From the NCBI GenBank assembly GCA_949987705.1, contig OX465281.1:98736326-98800325 (forward strand): a DNA stretch of 64,000 bases. Reading direction: 5' to 3'. Under the pieces are notes generated by a model. The model had not been told where the DNA came from, searched no databases, and saw only the letters and a program-made list of their open reading frames with translations. The translations under genes were made by a program, and so were the position numbers. Below, one piece after another: positions 8,308 to 20,133 of the stretch (within the stretch, counting starts at the first letter, position 1; every line of letters starts with the position of its first letter). The DNA comes from Thereva unica. Taxonomy: Eukaryota > Arthropoda > Insecta > Diptera > Therevidae.

Positions 8308-9730
8308 ATGAACAAAATTAGAACTTTGCTCAACATATTTCAAAGTAGGGCTCGTGGATTAAATTTTTGTCACATCAATGCGAGAAGTCTACGTAATAAA
8401 ATAGATGAACTGCGGGAAATTTTTCTTGGGTCCAACATCCATGTCTTGTTGGTATCCGAAGCCTCACTTCGCGATCATGTTCCTTCAATATCTGTATCAA
8501 TCGATGGGTACAGTTTATTTAGAAATGATCGGAAGGATCGTCCTGGTGGCGGAGTTGCTGTTTACGTTAAAAAAGGTCTCCGCTGTTTTAAGGTAAAAGA
8601 ATCTATATCCAATGCTCTTGAATTTCTTAGCGTTGAAATTGTGTATGGTGTTAGAAAATGCCTTGCGACCGTGGTTTACTGCCCTCCTCGCACATTTTCG
8701 TTACCTGTAGCCACTGAACTGGAAATGTGGCTCTCCGAAGCAACTCACAATTATGATAGCATCATTGTTGGAGGAGATTTTAACGTCAATATCCTATCAT
8801 ACAGCTCTCTGCGCAATAATTTCCTAACCTTTTTCAAAACTTTTGACCTGAAGCCAATCAATCAACTTCCAACGTATTGTAACACCTCTAATCCATCCTT
8901 GCTGGACATATTTTTCGTGTCGGATAGAGGGAATGTCTTATTTCACAATCAGATCAGCCCCCCAAGTTATCTTGATCACGACATCCTATATCTTTCCCTC
9001 AACTTCGCAATTGAAAGCAGCGAGAATAAAACTCTTTCCTACCGTGATTATAAGGCCATTAACACTCCTGATCTATTACATGAATGTTCCGTACTTTCTT
9101 GGGACAATGTTTTCTGGTTTCATGACATTGACGACCAAGTAGCCCACTTTAGCCTTCTGTGCAAGCACCTTCTCGAATCGTTTGCCCCAATCAAAGTTAA
9201 ACGCATACTTCCCTCTACCTCATCTTGGCTCTCCCCTCAAATAAAACGTCTTATATCTGAGTGAGAATACCTGTTTAGAAGATATAAGAGAAATAAAACT
9301 GAAGTGAACCGTAGAGCTTACACAGCCGTCAGGAATGTAGTCACCTCGACTATCCGCAAAGCAAAACTGAAGTTCTTTTCGGCCAAACTCAGTCCATCCC
9401 TACCCTCGAAGAAATTTTGGGCTAACGTAAAGAAACTTGGGATTCATGGTGATGACTGTGCAGTCCAGAGCAGCCTCACTGCAAACGAACTAAGCAACTA
9501 TTTTACCACGATTGTCAACTATACCAGTGGCAATTCCTGCTCGAGACTAATTGATGACAACCTTAGGTACTTCTGTTTTCGCAATGTGGATTACTCTGAA
9601 GTTCACAAAGCTTTTTACTCCATAAAGTGAGCATCCGTTGGACTTGATGATCTTCCGCCAACCTTCCTTAAGTGCATTTTTCTGTAATCTTCCCCTATCT
9701 TACACACATTTTTAATAACTGCCTCACGAA
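8308..9730 (+). pseudogene. LINE A ORF2, endonuclease domain and linker
   Basis: The frame 8,308-9,264 encodes an APE-type endonuclease: FCHINARSLRNKIDELR at the start, the RPGGGVAVYVK loop, IIVGGDFNVNI, and SYLDHDILYLSL with the catalytic Asp-His. A stop at 9,262-9,264 and another at 9,628 interrupt the linker (frame 9,304-9,630). The sequence then enters the N-terminal edge of reverse transcriptase (VGLDDLPPTFLKC) before being cut by LINE B at about 9,731. The type is that of CR1-like LINEs. Confidence 0.75.
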
Positions 9731-11302
9731 ATGAGCTAGTTTCCAAGAGTCGGGATACACTCCGGAGAAGTAAGACAGGGCAAAAAGTTTGCGCAGAGGT
9801 TTAGCCAAAGGTGAGGCACATTTTTTAAGTACCATAGGGGGGATTTTGTCGGGACCAGTGGATTTGTTGGCGTCGAGTTCTTTGAGACACCTAAACACCT
9901 CGCGAGTCCTGAAGTGAACTCCGTCCATTGAGTGGGTGGTATTCTCGAGAGTGGGGGGTGACATAGCAGCATCGGGTAAAGAAGAATTTGCGGCGAACAG
10001 AGAAGCTAATAGGTCGGCCTTGGGTTTGCTTTCTGTTATCACTTCCTTGTTGTGAATAAAAGGAGGTGTTGAGGAGGAAGTAAAATTCTTCTTGATGGCA
10101 GTTACCAAGGACCAGAAGTTTTTGCTGCCTGTAGTGGAGTTAAGAATCTTACTTCTCAATCTATCATCAAATGATGATTTGACTTTCCTGATGATGGAGT
10201 TACAGGAGTTTCTAAGTCTGACGTACTCACGACGAAGTGGCTCATTAGGCGAACGTCTGTATGCTCTATAGGCGGCTTCTTTAGCTTTGATTGCGTTCAT
10301 ACATTCCCCATTGAACCATTTGTTTGGCCTAGGCTTCACAGATTTGGTAGAGTGAGGGATGAACAAGCGCATACCCGCTCGAATAATTTTGGTGACACAG
10401 AGGGCCGCATAGTTCGCATTGGCACTACGGAAACACAAATCCCAGTCAGTGGCCTGGAAGAAGCGAATAAGACCCAACCAGTTGGCTTTCCCATAGTGCC
10501 ACACAGTTCTTTTAGGAGCTGTGGTGGTTGTGGTCGAGGATGGATATGGGAAATAAGCGCTAATTAGTTTATGGTCCGAGTTGCCAAGGGGTGAGCTAAC
10601 TTTGATGGAGTATCGCGTCGGGTGGGAAGTAAGAAACAGGTCAAGGAGATGGGCTCCTTGACCTGGAATATCAGGGACTCTCGTCGGACATTTGACAATT
10701 TGGTGCAAGTTGTTGAGGCTCGCAAAGAGCTCGGCGTCTTTGCCAGGAACACTGGTGCCATTTGAGTAATTTAGCCAATGTACATTGTGAACGTTGAAAT
10801 CACCCGCAACAATGATTTCGCTTTCCGGGTGGGAAAATAAAAATCCGGAAATCTGTTCAGAAATAGCATCGAAAGCTGAGGTGGTGGCCTCATTACTAAT
10901 ATTAGGACTCCTATATAGAAAACAGAAAAATATGACGTGGCTATGGATAATTATTTTAATCCAAAGATGATTAAAATCCGAGGATGTACTACTGTACACC
11001 TTCTGAAAGGCCACGTCATTCCTAATATAAATGGCTAATCCCCTATGGGCGGAAAAGTTGTGCACTAAATTATACCCTGTCACCTGAAATCGATCTAAAT
11101 CAAGATCTGGTAACACTTGGGTTTCACTCAGTGCGAAAATAGCAGGGGTATGGAGGAGTAACTCGCACGTAACGGCCAGGAAGTTCGCATTCAGTCCCCG
11201 AATGTTACAAAAATTGATTATAAAATCATTGTCACTTTGGGGACTGTTTAGCGTGAGGTCCATGACCTCATTTGTAGCCGGCCGCACCGGCGATGCATCC
11301 AT
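9731..11302 (-). pseudogene. LINE B ORF2, endonuclease to early reverse transcriptase
   Basis: A long open frame (about 520 residues) from an ATG at 11,302. It begins with an APE-type endonuclease (INFCNIRGLNANF; ALSETQVLPD; IIVAGDFNVHNVHW; GNSDHKLISAYF), then a linker (KPRPNKWFNGECMNAIKAKE), then the first reverse transcriptase block (LDANKSTGPDKIPPMVLKKC). It is truncated by the junction to LINE A at 9,731; the last dozen residues are out of LINE B. The endonuclease part has no stop, so this family has been active fairly recently. Confidence 0.8.
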
Positions 11303-11690
11303 CGGAGCTAACGGGAGTAGCCTTGTTGCAGTGTTATGCCTGCTAAAACAAGACGACTCCCATCAGCTGACCGATTAAGGCTGCAGCGCCGGAGCGACCG
11401 GCAGGAAGCGCGGGAAGCGGGTGGAAGAAACTTACGTGTTGTCCGTCGGTCCTTCGGTTATTGTTGTTGTTGTTGGTGGCCTTTGCTTGGTTTTTTGTTT
11501 ATGTTTTATAATTATTTTTTTTATGTTATTGTTTGTTTTTGATTTATGGTATTATTTTGTGGTTTATTAATTTGTTTTTAAGTTTTTATGTGTTATAAGT
11601 TTTTTTGTTTTTTGTGTTGTTTTTGTAGTTATATTTATTGTTTCGGTTTTTGCGTTATAATGGGACTGGCGACAACACACGCCCGCACTT
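9731..11690 (-). mobile_element. LINE B copy 1, 5' part, inserted in LINE A
   Basis: Minus-strand LINE fragment that ends abruptly at 9,731, in the middle of the reverse transcriptase (after SWKLAH), where LINE A sequence takes over. Its 5' region runs to about 11,690 through a sequence that is A-rich in the sense direction (11,470-11,660). LINE A has lost about 330 bases of reverse transcriptase at this point, so the insertion came with a deletion or later loss. Loss of the 3' half is unusual for a LINE, which is normally 5'-truncated. Confidence 0.65.
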
Positions 11691-12125
11691 CACCGAGGCT
11701 CAGTCCAGAAACCAGGGTTCTTCTCGACTTCAGTAAGGCATTTGATAGTGTCAATCATAAGCTTCTCAAAACTAAATTATCAAACTATATGGGTTTCTCC
11801 CCCTCAGCGATCTCCTTAATTCGGAATTACTTAAGTAATCGTTCCCAAATGGTATGGTTTCAAGATTCTATCTCTGATCCATCACCAATTACATGTGGGG
11901 TGCCGCAGGGCTCCATTCTAGGCCATTTACTTTTCAGCATCTACATTAATGATATCTGTAATACTGTCAAGGATTGCAAACTCCACATGTATGCGGATGA
12001 TGTTCAGCTTTATTCAAATAGTCCTCTTGGGTTAGTGGAAAACTGTGTCTTCAACATCAATGCTGACCTCGAGCGAGTATATCAATGGTCATTATCAAAT
12101 CAGTTACATCTAAATGCCGCCAAGT
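11691..12125 (+). pseudogene. LINE A reverse transcriptase core
   Basis: Reading frame with reverse transcriptase motifs VLLDFSKAFDSVNHKLL, GVPQGSILGHLLFSIYINDI and MYADDVQLY, the last being the catalytic YADD. It continues LINE A after the LINE B insertion and stops being LINE A at 12,125, where the next LINE B copy begins with the 4-base flank AAGT repeated at 13,825-13,828. Confidence 0.8.
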
Positions 12126-13824
12126 TCTTCGTTATCTCAAGCTGATACGTCACCACCGGTCCTCGATCGCAACGCCCATTCAATGGACGGAATCTTCTTC
12201 AGGACACGAGAGGTGTATAAATGTCTCAAAGAACTTAACGTCAATAAATCCACTGGCCCGATAATATTCCCCCTATGATACTCAAAAAGTGTGCCTCACC
12301 CTTGGCTAAACCTCTGCGCAAACTTTTTGCCTTGTCATATTTCTCCGGAGTTTATCCAAACTCTTGGAAACTAGCTCATGTTCAGCCCATTCCAAAAAAA
12401 GGTGAAGCCAGCGACCCTTTAAACTACCGCCCAATAGCATTAACTTCTGTTCTCTCCAAAGTTATGGAGACAATAATCAATAGAAGGTTGATAAAATATC
12501 TAGAGTCTAACCAAATTATTCACGACAGGCAGTACGGCTTTGACCAAAACGGTCTACTGGCGACCTTCTTATGTGCCTGACTGAGCACATCAACCAAAGC
12601 ATCCATGGCTTCGGTGAGTCTGGTCTGGTTGCTCTAGATATCTCCAAGGCCTTCGACAGAGTATGGCATCCCGCTCTGCTGTCGAAACTCCAAGCTATTG
12701 GTATCGACTCAGTTCTAAGGAACTGGATTGAGAGCTTTCTTTCTGGCCGTTCAATCAAGGTAGTATTGGATGGCGTCGAATCCAACCCTCATTCCATTTC
12801 GGCCGGCGTTCCACAAGGGGCGATTCACCTACACCTCACCTATTCACCTACTCTCTTTCTTATATTCATTAATGATCTGCTCTCAATCCCCTCCAATCCA
12901 CTTCATAGTTTTGCCGATGACGGTACTTTGCGTTACTCATACCCCTCCGACAACACAGGACAAGCAAGTGCCAGACCTTGTCTCTTAGAACGTGAACTCA
13001 TGTCCAACTCTCTTAACGCGGACATTAAACTCATTCTTGATTGGGGCCGCAAGAACCGCGTCGAGTGCAATGAAACCAAAACCAAGTACTGTCTATTCTC
13101 CACTAACTGCTGATCCATATCTTAACATCCTCGGCGTGACTCTATCCAACGATTTGCGTTGGAATAATCACATACTCCAAGTCACCAAACAAGCGTACCA
13201 ATGCCTCGGCTTCCTTAAGAGATGCAAGTTTCTCCTTCATCCAACTGCCTTGGCTACAGTCTACAAGTCCTACATTCGGCCACGCCTTGAGTACAACTCG
13301 TATATCTGGGCGGGCGCCCCTAAAACCACCTTGGCTTGGCTAGACAAGGTGCAAAACCGCGCCATCAAACTCATTGGCGATAGCACCCTTTGCATTGATC
13401 CTTTAAGCCACAGTAGGAATGTAGCAGCGCTCAGCAAGTTTTACCGCTATTTTCATAGCGACTACTCCACTGAAATCAAAAACCTCCTGCCCACACGGCA
13501 ATTTTTCTCCCGCAACACAAGACTAGCCAACTCGGCTCACCCCTTCACCCTTCAGCCCTCCCCTTCACGCACATTACGTTTATAAATAGAACAACTCGAT
13601 TGTGGAACTCTTCCGCAGTCGGTGTTTCCGAACTCATATAACATCTCAGAGTTCAAACGCAAGGTTCATCGACATCTAATCATGCACCCTCCAGACCCCT
13701 AACCTATCCTATCTCATCTTTCTTTCAGATCAAGCTTACTACTATACTTTGGACCATGACTTGTAAGACATGACGGACTAGTAGTACAAAGGGTGACTCC
13801 TAAGCTTCTTCTTGCCACAAAAAA
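12126..13824 (+). mobile_element. LINE B copy 2, 5'-truncated, inserted in LINE A
   Basis: Plus-strand 5'-truncated LINE B, flanked by AAGT on both sides (12,122-12,125 and 13,825-13,828), with an A-run at its 3' end. Its 3' tail has the phrase gacggactagtagtacaaa (13,774), shared with LINE B copy 3 (25,969). It overlaps LINE B copy 1 by about 190 bases of coding sequence but differs from it (VFRCLKELDANKS against VYKCLKELNVNKS), so these are separate insertions, not one inverted copy. Confidence 0.75.
12168..13585 (+). pseudogene. LINE B reverse transcriptase and C-terminal part
   Basis: Broken across three frames (12,275-12,580; 12,571-13,113; about 13,100-13,585). Visible motifs: NYRPIALTSVLSKVMETIIN, VALDISKAFDRVWH, AGVPQGAI, FADDGTLRYS with FADD in place of YADD, and the thumb region LGVTLSNDLRWNNHI. 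The C-terminal part (YIRPRLEYNSYIWAGA) resembles Jockey/CR1 relatives. Frameshifts rule out function. Confidence 0.75.
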
Positions 13825-13828
13825 AAGT

Positions 13829-14501
13829 CTACATGCATCGCAATGTACAAGAGTGAGTTAGACACCTCGTATTTACCGCCTATTACTCTTATGCATACAA
13901 CCTTACCCTACCAGCCACGAGTGAAGAACCTAGGTGTTTACCTGAACACACAACTAACCTGCTGTGATCAAACTGATCATACATTAACCAAAACGGTAAT
14001 TTGCGCCGCCTCTGGCTGTTCGCGTCCATTCTGCCTACAAGTGTTCGGTCAAAGCTTATCAAATCCTTAGTGCTACCTCACTTCACTTACGCTTGCTCAG
14101 TCTTTCCGTCCCCAGATGCCTCATACCGGACCAAACTTAACGTTGCCTTTAATGATTGTACCAGGTTTGTATATAACCTCCGCAGATTTGACCATATAAG
14201 CCCTTACCGCTCTTCTATCCTGGGTTGCACGCTTGACCAATACCTTTTCCTCAAGGCAGTATTGTTCATCTATAAACTTCAGTCCAATGAACGTCCGTCC
14301 TACCTCCTCGAGTATCTTCATCGCGGTCGTACAACAAGGAAAATACTTTTTATCCCGCCTAGAGTCCATCACCTTGTTGGGCAAATGTCCTTTTTTGTTC
14401 ACTGTCTTCGCATGTGGAACAATTTGCCACACGCCATTCAGAGTGCGAGGTCTATGAACGTGTTCAGGAAGCTTGTATATATTTACCTTACAAGTCAATA
14501 A
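13829..14501 (+). pseudogene. LINE A reverse transcriptase C-terminal region
   Basis: LINE A resumes after the LINE B insertion. Frame 13,843-14,070 carries VKNLGVYLNTQLTCCDQT, and frame 14,001-14,501 carries FTYACSVFPSPDA, LDQYLFLKAVLFIYKLQ and MWNNLPHAIQSARSMNVF, the usual C-terminal pattern of CR1-like LINEs. One frameshift lies between them near 14,000. The ORF ends at a stop at 14,499-14,501. Confidence 0.75.
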
Positions 14502-14736
14502 TCTTCCATCAAATTAGTTTTTTTTTCTTTAATATTTCTTCCTTTCTTTTTCTTTTTTCTTTTCTCTCTCTTTCTCTTAGGTAGCGTATCTTAATTTTAA
14601 GTCAATTTTTAGTTTAATTTTGTTTCATTGATTTATATAAACTTTTCTCCATTTTTTTTATGTACATACGTGTTATAGCGTGTTAAGATTATAATTATCT
14701 TTATGTACCAATGAATTTTAATAAATAATAAATAAT
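14502..14736 (+). other. LINE A 3' untranslated tail
   Basis: T-rich tail (14,516-14,580) followed by AT-rich sequence ending in aataaataataaata. It abuts Gypsy sequence at 14,737 without a visible poly(A), as in CR1-type LINEs that end in short repeats rather than poly(A). Confidence 0.6.
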
Positions 14737-16130
14737 GGCTAGTGCTTCTCTGTCTAGCTGAGATTAATTCTTTTCTGCTTGTGTCAGTGATCTTGAAGCA
14801 AAGGCAACAAGTCGCTCTTCTCCTGCGTCACATGCCAGCTGTACTGGAAGTTTTGGATCGAATGGCATCAGCACTCGATTGCTCGCAATTTCTGCTTTGA
14901 GTTGTTTGAAAGCTTTTTCACACTGAGTTGACCATTTGAATTTTACATCTTCTTTCAATAAGTAACGTAGTGGTGCTGTAACTGTTGAATGGTTTGGTAA
15001 AAACCGTGAATAACACGTAATCAGTCCAAGGAATCTTTGTATTTCTTCTTTCGATGTTGGTCTTAGCATATGTGTAATTGCTGTGATCTTGGTTGGTGAT
15101 TTTGATATCTTGTTGAATTCAATTATGTGTCCTAGGAACAGTTGACACTTTGCTCGGTTTAGATGCAAGTCTTCCTGGCGTAATACTTTGAAACACTTGA
15201 TGAGATTTTCCTTGCACTCTTGCTTCGTTGATCCGTGTACAATAATATCATCGAAATATGACTCAGTTTTGAGAATTTTTCGGAGAACTTGATCGATGAT
15301 TCTATTGAACTCAGCTGGTGCAACCTTGATTCCAAACGATAGTCGATTCATTCGATATGTACCCTTGTGAGTTGATATTGTTTGTATCTCACTCGAATGC
15401 TCATCTACTGGAATATGTAAATAAGCCTTGAAAAGATCAAGACGACAAAAATACCTAGAGTTTCTTAGGCCGTTAAGAATTTTATCTATTTTCCTGATTG
15501 GATAATGGGAATCCATAAGACGTTGATATACTCCAATCTTATAGTTGACGCATAGTCGCACTCCTCCGTCCGCTTTCGGTATTACCACTAATGGTGATCC
15601 CCAATCGCTTGTTTGTGTTTTCGTTATTATTCCAGTCGCCTCCAGTGTTTCCAATTCTTGATCTACTTTTTCCACCAATGCGTATGGAATTTCCCTTTCC
15701 CTGTTGTAGATTGATTTCACGTTTTCACGTAGCTTAAGGGAAACTTTATATTTTGAAATGCAGCCTATTCGTTCTTCAAAAACATCTGCGTACTCTGTCA
15801 TGAACTCATCGCATTCGTTAACGCTCATTATTGATTTGGTATAATTCCCGTTTTCCTGCTGCTGATCAATTTCTTAGCCGTCGGATCCAAATTCGACCCA
15901 AAAGTGCTGCGTATTCTTCCGGAACAATATAGATTTCACCTTGAGTTTCCCAACCGTTGTACTCGACACTAATTTTGACTTTGCCATCGGGAATAAAGAC
16001 CTCCTGTGTATAAGATCGAAAAGCCTTATCAGATGGAACCACCTGCTTTTCTATTTTAAGCTCAGCAAATTTATCCCTTGGCACGAATAGAAACCCTGAT
16101 CCTGAGTCGACTTCGAACTTCAGTGGTCTC
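14737..16130 (-). pseudogene. Gypsy pol: protease end, reverse transcriptase, RNase H start
   Basis: The protease C-terminal part lies at 15,866-16,130 (FEVDSGSGFLFVPRDK, then LLGRIW). Reverse transcriptase fills 14,764-15,828 with SDWGSPLVVIPKADGGVRLC, FCRLDLFKAYLHIPV, RLSFGIKVAPAEF and YFDDIIVHG (the YFDD variant of the catalytic motif). RNase H begins with the usual AFASRSLTQAEKN, followed by a stop (TAA where Tyr is usual) at 14,764-14,766 and a further SQLDREALA down to 14,737. Breaks between protease and RT and the stop make it a pseudogene. Confidence 0.8.
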
Positions 16131-16141
16131 CCCTCTATTTT

Positions 16142-18887
16142 TTTTTATTTAATATATAAAACTATTTACAATCGGCTACTAAGCCATAATTAAATTGTTT
16201 GTATGAGTATGTCACGGTGGGTAATGTTTCTATGAACATTATCCATTATTTAATTGCCGCAGGATTCAGCTTCTGTTGTCTAAATTCAGGATGTGCCATC
16301 GTTTCAGGCGTGTTGTGTCCCTTTCTCCGGTCATTAGGTTTTTAGCAAATTAATTGGTATGATCTTTTAATCTGTTTTTGTACTTGACACAGCGATTTTT
16401 TACTTCTTTTATTGTTGGTGTTTGAAGATAGTTGTGTATCTCGACATTTTTGGTAAACCCAGGGGCACGGGTAAATGACCTTAGTATTTGATTTTGGAAC
16501 CTTTGCAGTATTTCTAAGTTAGAATTTGAAGCAGACCCCCACAGTTCTATGCCATGTCCATATTGGTTTGATTATGGATTTGTATATTAAAATTTTATTG
16601 TTTAATGACAACGAGGATTTATTTCCAATTAGCCAGTATAAGGTTTTATATTGTATATTTAATTCAGTTCTTTTCGCCTTTATGTGATGTGACCATGTAA
16701 GCCTTCTGTCAAGATGTAATCCAAGATACTTGACGCAAGCTTTTTTTGGCAGTGGATTACCTTCCATGGAGACTGATGCACAGTCGCCTTTCCTGAGAGT
16801 AAACGTGATGTGGTTTGATTTGTTGGTGCTGCACTTTATCCTCCACCTTTTCATCCATAGGTCAATTTTGTTGAGATATGTCTGCAATATCTGTGATGCT
16901 CTAATGGGATCTTTGTTACTGACCAAACAAGCCGTATCATCAGCATATGTTGCCGTTTCAACACCTTCAGTTATTGGCAAATCTGAAGTGAAAATTGAGT
17001 ATAGAACTGGCCTTATTACAGATCCCTGTGGTACTGACGCTCTAATTTCGTATAGATCTGAGTATTCTTCTCCAAATTTCACCTGGAAGGTTCTTTGGTG
17101 CAAATATGTAGTAGTATGAGTTTGGAAGCAAAATTTTAAGTTTATATAAAAGTCCGTTGTGCCATACTTTATCAAATGCTTGTTGTATATCTAAGAATAC
17201 TGCTGAGAAGTATTCTTTGTTTTCCAGAGTTTTCCTGATTTGATGTAGTACCACTCTATGTGTTTTCTCTATAGTAGAATGTTGTTTTCGGAAAGCGAAT
17301 TGATATTCTGGGATTATGTTGTTTTCCTCTAGTATTGGCTTTAGTCTGTCTAGGAAATTTTTTTAAAATACTTTTGAGATGGTTGGAAGAAGACTGATAG
17401 GCCTATATGAGCTCACATCAGTGGGCAATTTCCCTGGCTTTGCTATCATACATATTTGTGATGTTTTCCATAATTTGGGATAATAGTGGGACCTTAGGAT
17501 GGCATTGTAGATCATAGTCAAGAATACTAGGGCTTTTCTCGGCAAGTTTTTTAAAATTTCTCCAGTTATTAGGTCGAAGCCTGGGGCTTTTTTATTTTCT
17601 AGGTGTCGTATTATTCTGGCAGTTTCCCTTGTTGTTACTAGTTTTATGGGTGGAGATAATTGTTGGTCGCTATTGATTAATTTCTCCACTTCTGCTTCGA
17701 ATTCCTGCATGCAGGATTCGTTTGGGGTAAACACGTTGTACAAATGTTGTGCAAACAACTCCGCCTTTTCACGAAAACTCCGAGCCCATTCACCGGATGG
17801 AGTTTTAAGAGGTGGTACTGACTGTTGTGGTCTTTTGAGGTTTTTGGTAATTTTCCATAGCGAATAATTATCTTTTTTAGCGTGCGAAAGCGATTGAAGA
17901 TGTTCTTGGAATGATTTATTCATATTTTCAGAGATCATTAGTTTCAGTTCTCGAGCTGATCTGTTAAATGCTGCTTTGGCTGTTGCGAGTCTGCTGGTTT
18001 GCCATTGCCTTCTCAGTCTTCGTTTCTCAGTGATTTTTTCGCGAATTTCTAAGGGCATATTAAATTTTTTGTTTTATTTTAGGTGGTAAAGGAGTAGAGC
18101 ACCATCCTGCTTCTTGTATTTTATTGGTGATATAGAAAACCCCTTCGTCTATATCGTTGTTGGTTTTTAAAGGGATATTCAGGTCTATTACAGATTCAAG
18201 GAATTCTTTGAACGCAATCCAGTCTGTATTTTTATTGTATAGAGTCAATTGCCGATTTGTATTGATTATAGTTGTGCTATAGGTTGCTATTTCTGGTGAG
18301 TGGTCGGATGATCCATCGAAGCAAGAATCTATACTGACATAAAGATAAGCAGTACCCTTAGAGATGAAAAAATCTAAGAGATCGGGCGTTTTATTACTGT
18401 CTGTTGGCCAGTACGTGGGTTCTCCTGTTGATAGTGGAACAAGTTTTAGGTTATCAATGCATTTTTTCAATTCTTTGCTTCTTGTAGTTGTAAGTCTAGA
18501 GCCCAGTAGGTGTTTTTACTGTTCCAGTCCCCACCGCTAATATATCGGTTTCCAAGTGTGTTAAAATAATTCGCAAATTCTTGGTGGACAGTAGACTGCA
18601 CTAATATTAATTGGCCCCAGCTTATCATCAATCGTTACTGTTGTTGCTTGCAGATATTCTTCTTTATATTCACTATATAGGTGATGACGTATATTATTTT
18701 TAATTATCACTGCTGATTCACCATGAGAAGTGCCGTCTATGTGGTTTGTACAATATACGCTATAGCCAGGTAATTTAAAAATGTTGCGTTCATTAAGATG
18801 CGATTCAGATATTAAAATAATGTCTATTTTATTAGTTTTGAGCATTAGGTCAAGTTCGCCTTTATTTGGTAATAGGCCGTTTATGTT
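16142..18887 (-). mobile_element. LINE C, Jockey-like LINE inserted in Gypsy, with 11-bp target duplication
   Basis: Minus-strand 5'-truncated LINE. The 11-base sequence CCCTCTATTTT occurs at 16,131-16,141 and again at 18,888-18,898, exactly at both junctions with Gypsy sequence, and a T-run (poly(A) on the minus strand) follows the left copy. The Gypsy reading (CEYQN RG, then RPLKFEVDSG) is continuous once LINE C is taken out. It begins at the start of the endonuclease domain, so only ORF1 and the 5' UTR are missing. Confidence 0.88.
16519..18887 (-). pseudogene. LINE C ORF2, endonuclease and reverse transcriptase
   Basis: From 5' to 3': endonuclease start (INGLLPNKGELDLMLK, IDIILISESHLNERN), endonuclease end (SDHSPEIATYST near 18,300), linker and early reverse transcriptase (KAPGFDLITGEILKNLP; YRPISLLPTISKVF) in 17,363-18,058, then VFLDIQQAFDKVWHNG (17,190), SVPQGSVIRPVLYSIF and TYADDTACLV in 16,519-17,175, and the thumb (VKYLGLHLDRRLTWSHHI). 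This order and the motifs fit Jockey-clade LINEs. Several frameshifts separate the pieces. Confidence 0.8.
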
Positions 18888-18898
18888 CCCTCTATTTT

Positions 18899-20025
18899 GA
18901 TATTCACATAATAACGCTGCGCATCTTCTTCGTCCTCTGAAGTCCGTTCGTTTTGATATAATGTTGATAATTTGATGAATGCCGTACTGATGATACTCCC
19001 CAGAGATGAAATTTGTTGATGATTTGTCTGACTTTGACTTTCTCTCCATTAGCGTGCGAATGCAGACTTTGATAACGTGACCAGATTTATTACATCCAGA
19101 GCACTTTAAATGATTTTTATCTGTGCGACAATCTTTTGAACTATGATTGCCTCTTCCACATCGGAAACACATTCCGTTAATGCCTAATTCCTCATAGTCG
19201 ATTTTGGATTTTGATTGTTCCATGTACCTTTTTGGTTGTCTACGCTGGTATACACTTCGTTTTTGTTGATTTTTTGATTGATTATAGTTTTTCTTATTAT
19301 GTTTACTTACTTGATTACCTGTCTACAGGTGAGTTTGAAGCTGATATCTTTTTCCCAATTTCCTTCGAGTTGATTTTTGATGCTTCAAGCGCAATGGCTT
19401 TTGCTACAATCCCGTCGAACTATTCTTTTTCAGATTGTAACAGTTGTTCTCTGATACTACTGTCGTGTATCCCTCTGATGAACTGTGCACGCAGAAAAAT
19501 GTCCGCCACTGAAATTTTGCACTCACATGGGGAAATAAATTCACTATCGGCAATATCTGTTCTTAATTCAGCGACAAATTCTGCAATTGATTGTTGATCT
19601 GCTTGATATTTGGAAAGAAACTGGTGTTGGGCTACGAGTACGTTCTTTTTAGGTGACAGATGTTTTTACAGGATTTTCATCAACTCATTGTAACTGAGTT
19701 CACTGGCTACTCTTGGGGCTGCTAAAGACGTAATCATGTTAAAGTTCTTAGCGCCAATTGAGTTGAGTAATAATTTTACGCAGTAGCTTCTGTTCGTAGC
19801 TATTCCTTTCATTTCTACATAATTTTCGAATCTTTGTTTATAATTTCGAAAAGATTCTTTATTTGAATCAAAAACTTTAAAATTCGGCACTATCGCGGTG
19901 TTTGGATTTTCTACTACAAGGGCTGCTCCATCAGCTTGAACTTGTGGCTCTGTTCTAGCTTGTAAAATTTGTATTACCATGGATTTTTGAAGATCCATAA
20001 ATTGTTCAAACTGGTTACTATCCAT
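18899..20025 (-). pseudogene. Gypsy gag with two CCHC zinc knuckles
   Basis: Starts at an ATG at 20,025 (MDSNQFEQFMDLQKSMV). The capsid-like region (VPNFKVFDSNKESFRNYKQR; LLLNSIGAKNFNMITSL) stops near 19,666 and continues in shifted frames through 19,600-19,330 (FLRAQFIRGIHDSSIREQLL). Two nucleocapsid knuckles of the form C-x2-C-x4-H-x4-C lie at about 19,080-19,175 (CFRCGRGNHSSKDC and CSGCNKSGHVIKVC). It is joined to protease through the LINE C insertion site. Frameshifts abolish the full protein. Confidence 0.75.
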
Positions 20026-20119
20026 GTTAATTTTTATTTTTGACTTTAGTTCTTAAGACTATAATATTAATTTCACCAACCTGGATCTGTTTGTCGATTT
20101 AATTTCCCGCTTATTTTTC

Positions 20120-20130
20120 CCTCGTCGCCA
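20120..20130 (-). other. Gypsy primer-binding site
   Basis: On the minus strand TGGCGACGAGG follows the LTR end after a 3-base AAT spacer, the expected place for a tRNA primer-binding site. TGG at its start pairs with the CCA end of a tRNA. Confidence 0.65.
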
Positions 20131-20133
20131 ATT

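Larger units (their letters stand above)
7600..14736 (+). mobile_element. LINE A, CR1-like non-LTR retrotransposon, interrupted twice
   Basis: Plus-strand LINE recognised by its endonuclease (8,308), reverse transcriptase core (11,690) and C-terminal part (13,829). It is interrupted at about 9,731-11,690 by a minus-strand LINE B piece and at 12,126-13,824 by a plus-strand LINE B piece. Its 3' end is the short repeat aataaataataaata at about 14,722-14,736, directly followed by minus-strand Gypsy RNase H sequence, so LINE A inserted into that Gypsy element. The 5' limit is uncertain. No intact ORF remains. Confidence 0.75.

Noticed and set aside
9731..13824. Single twin-primed LINE B insertion
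   Set aside because: The two LINE B pieces overlap by about 190 bases, differ in sequence and are separated by LINE A sequence.
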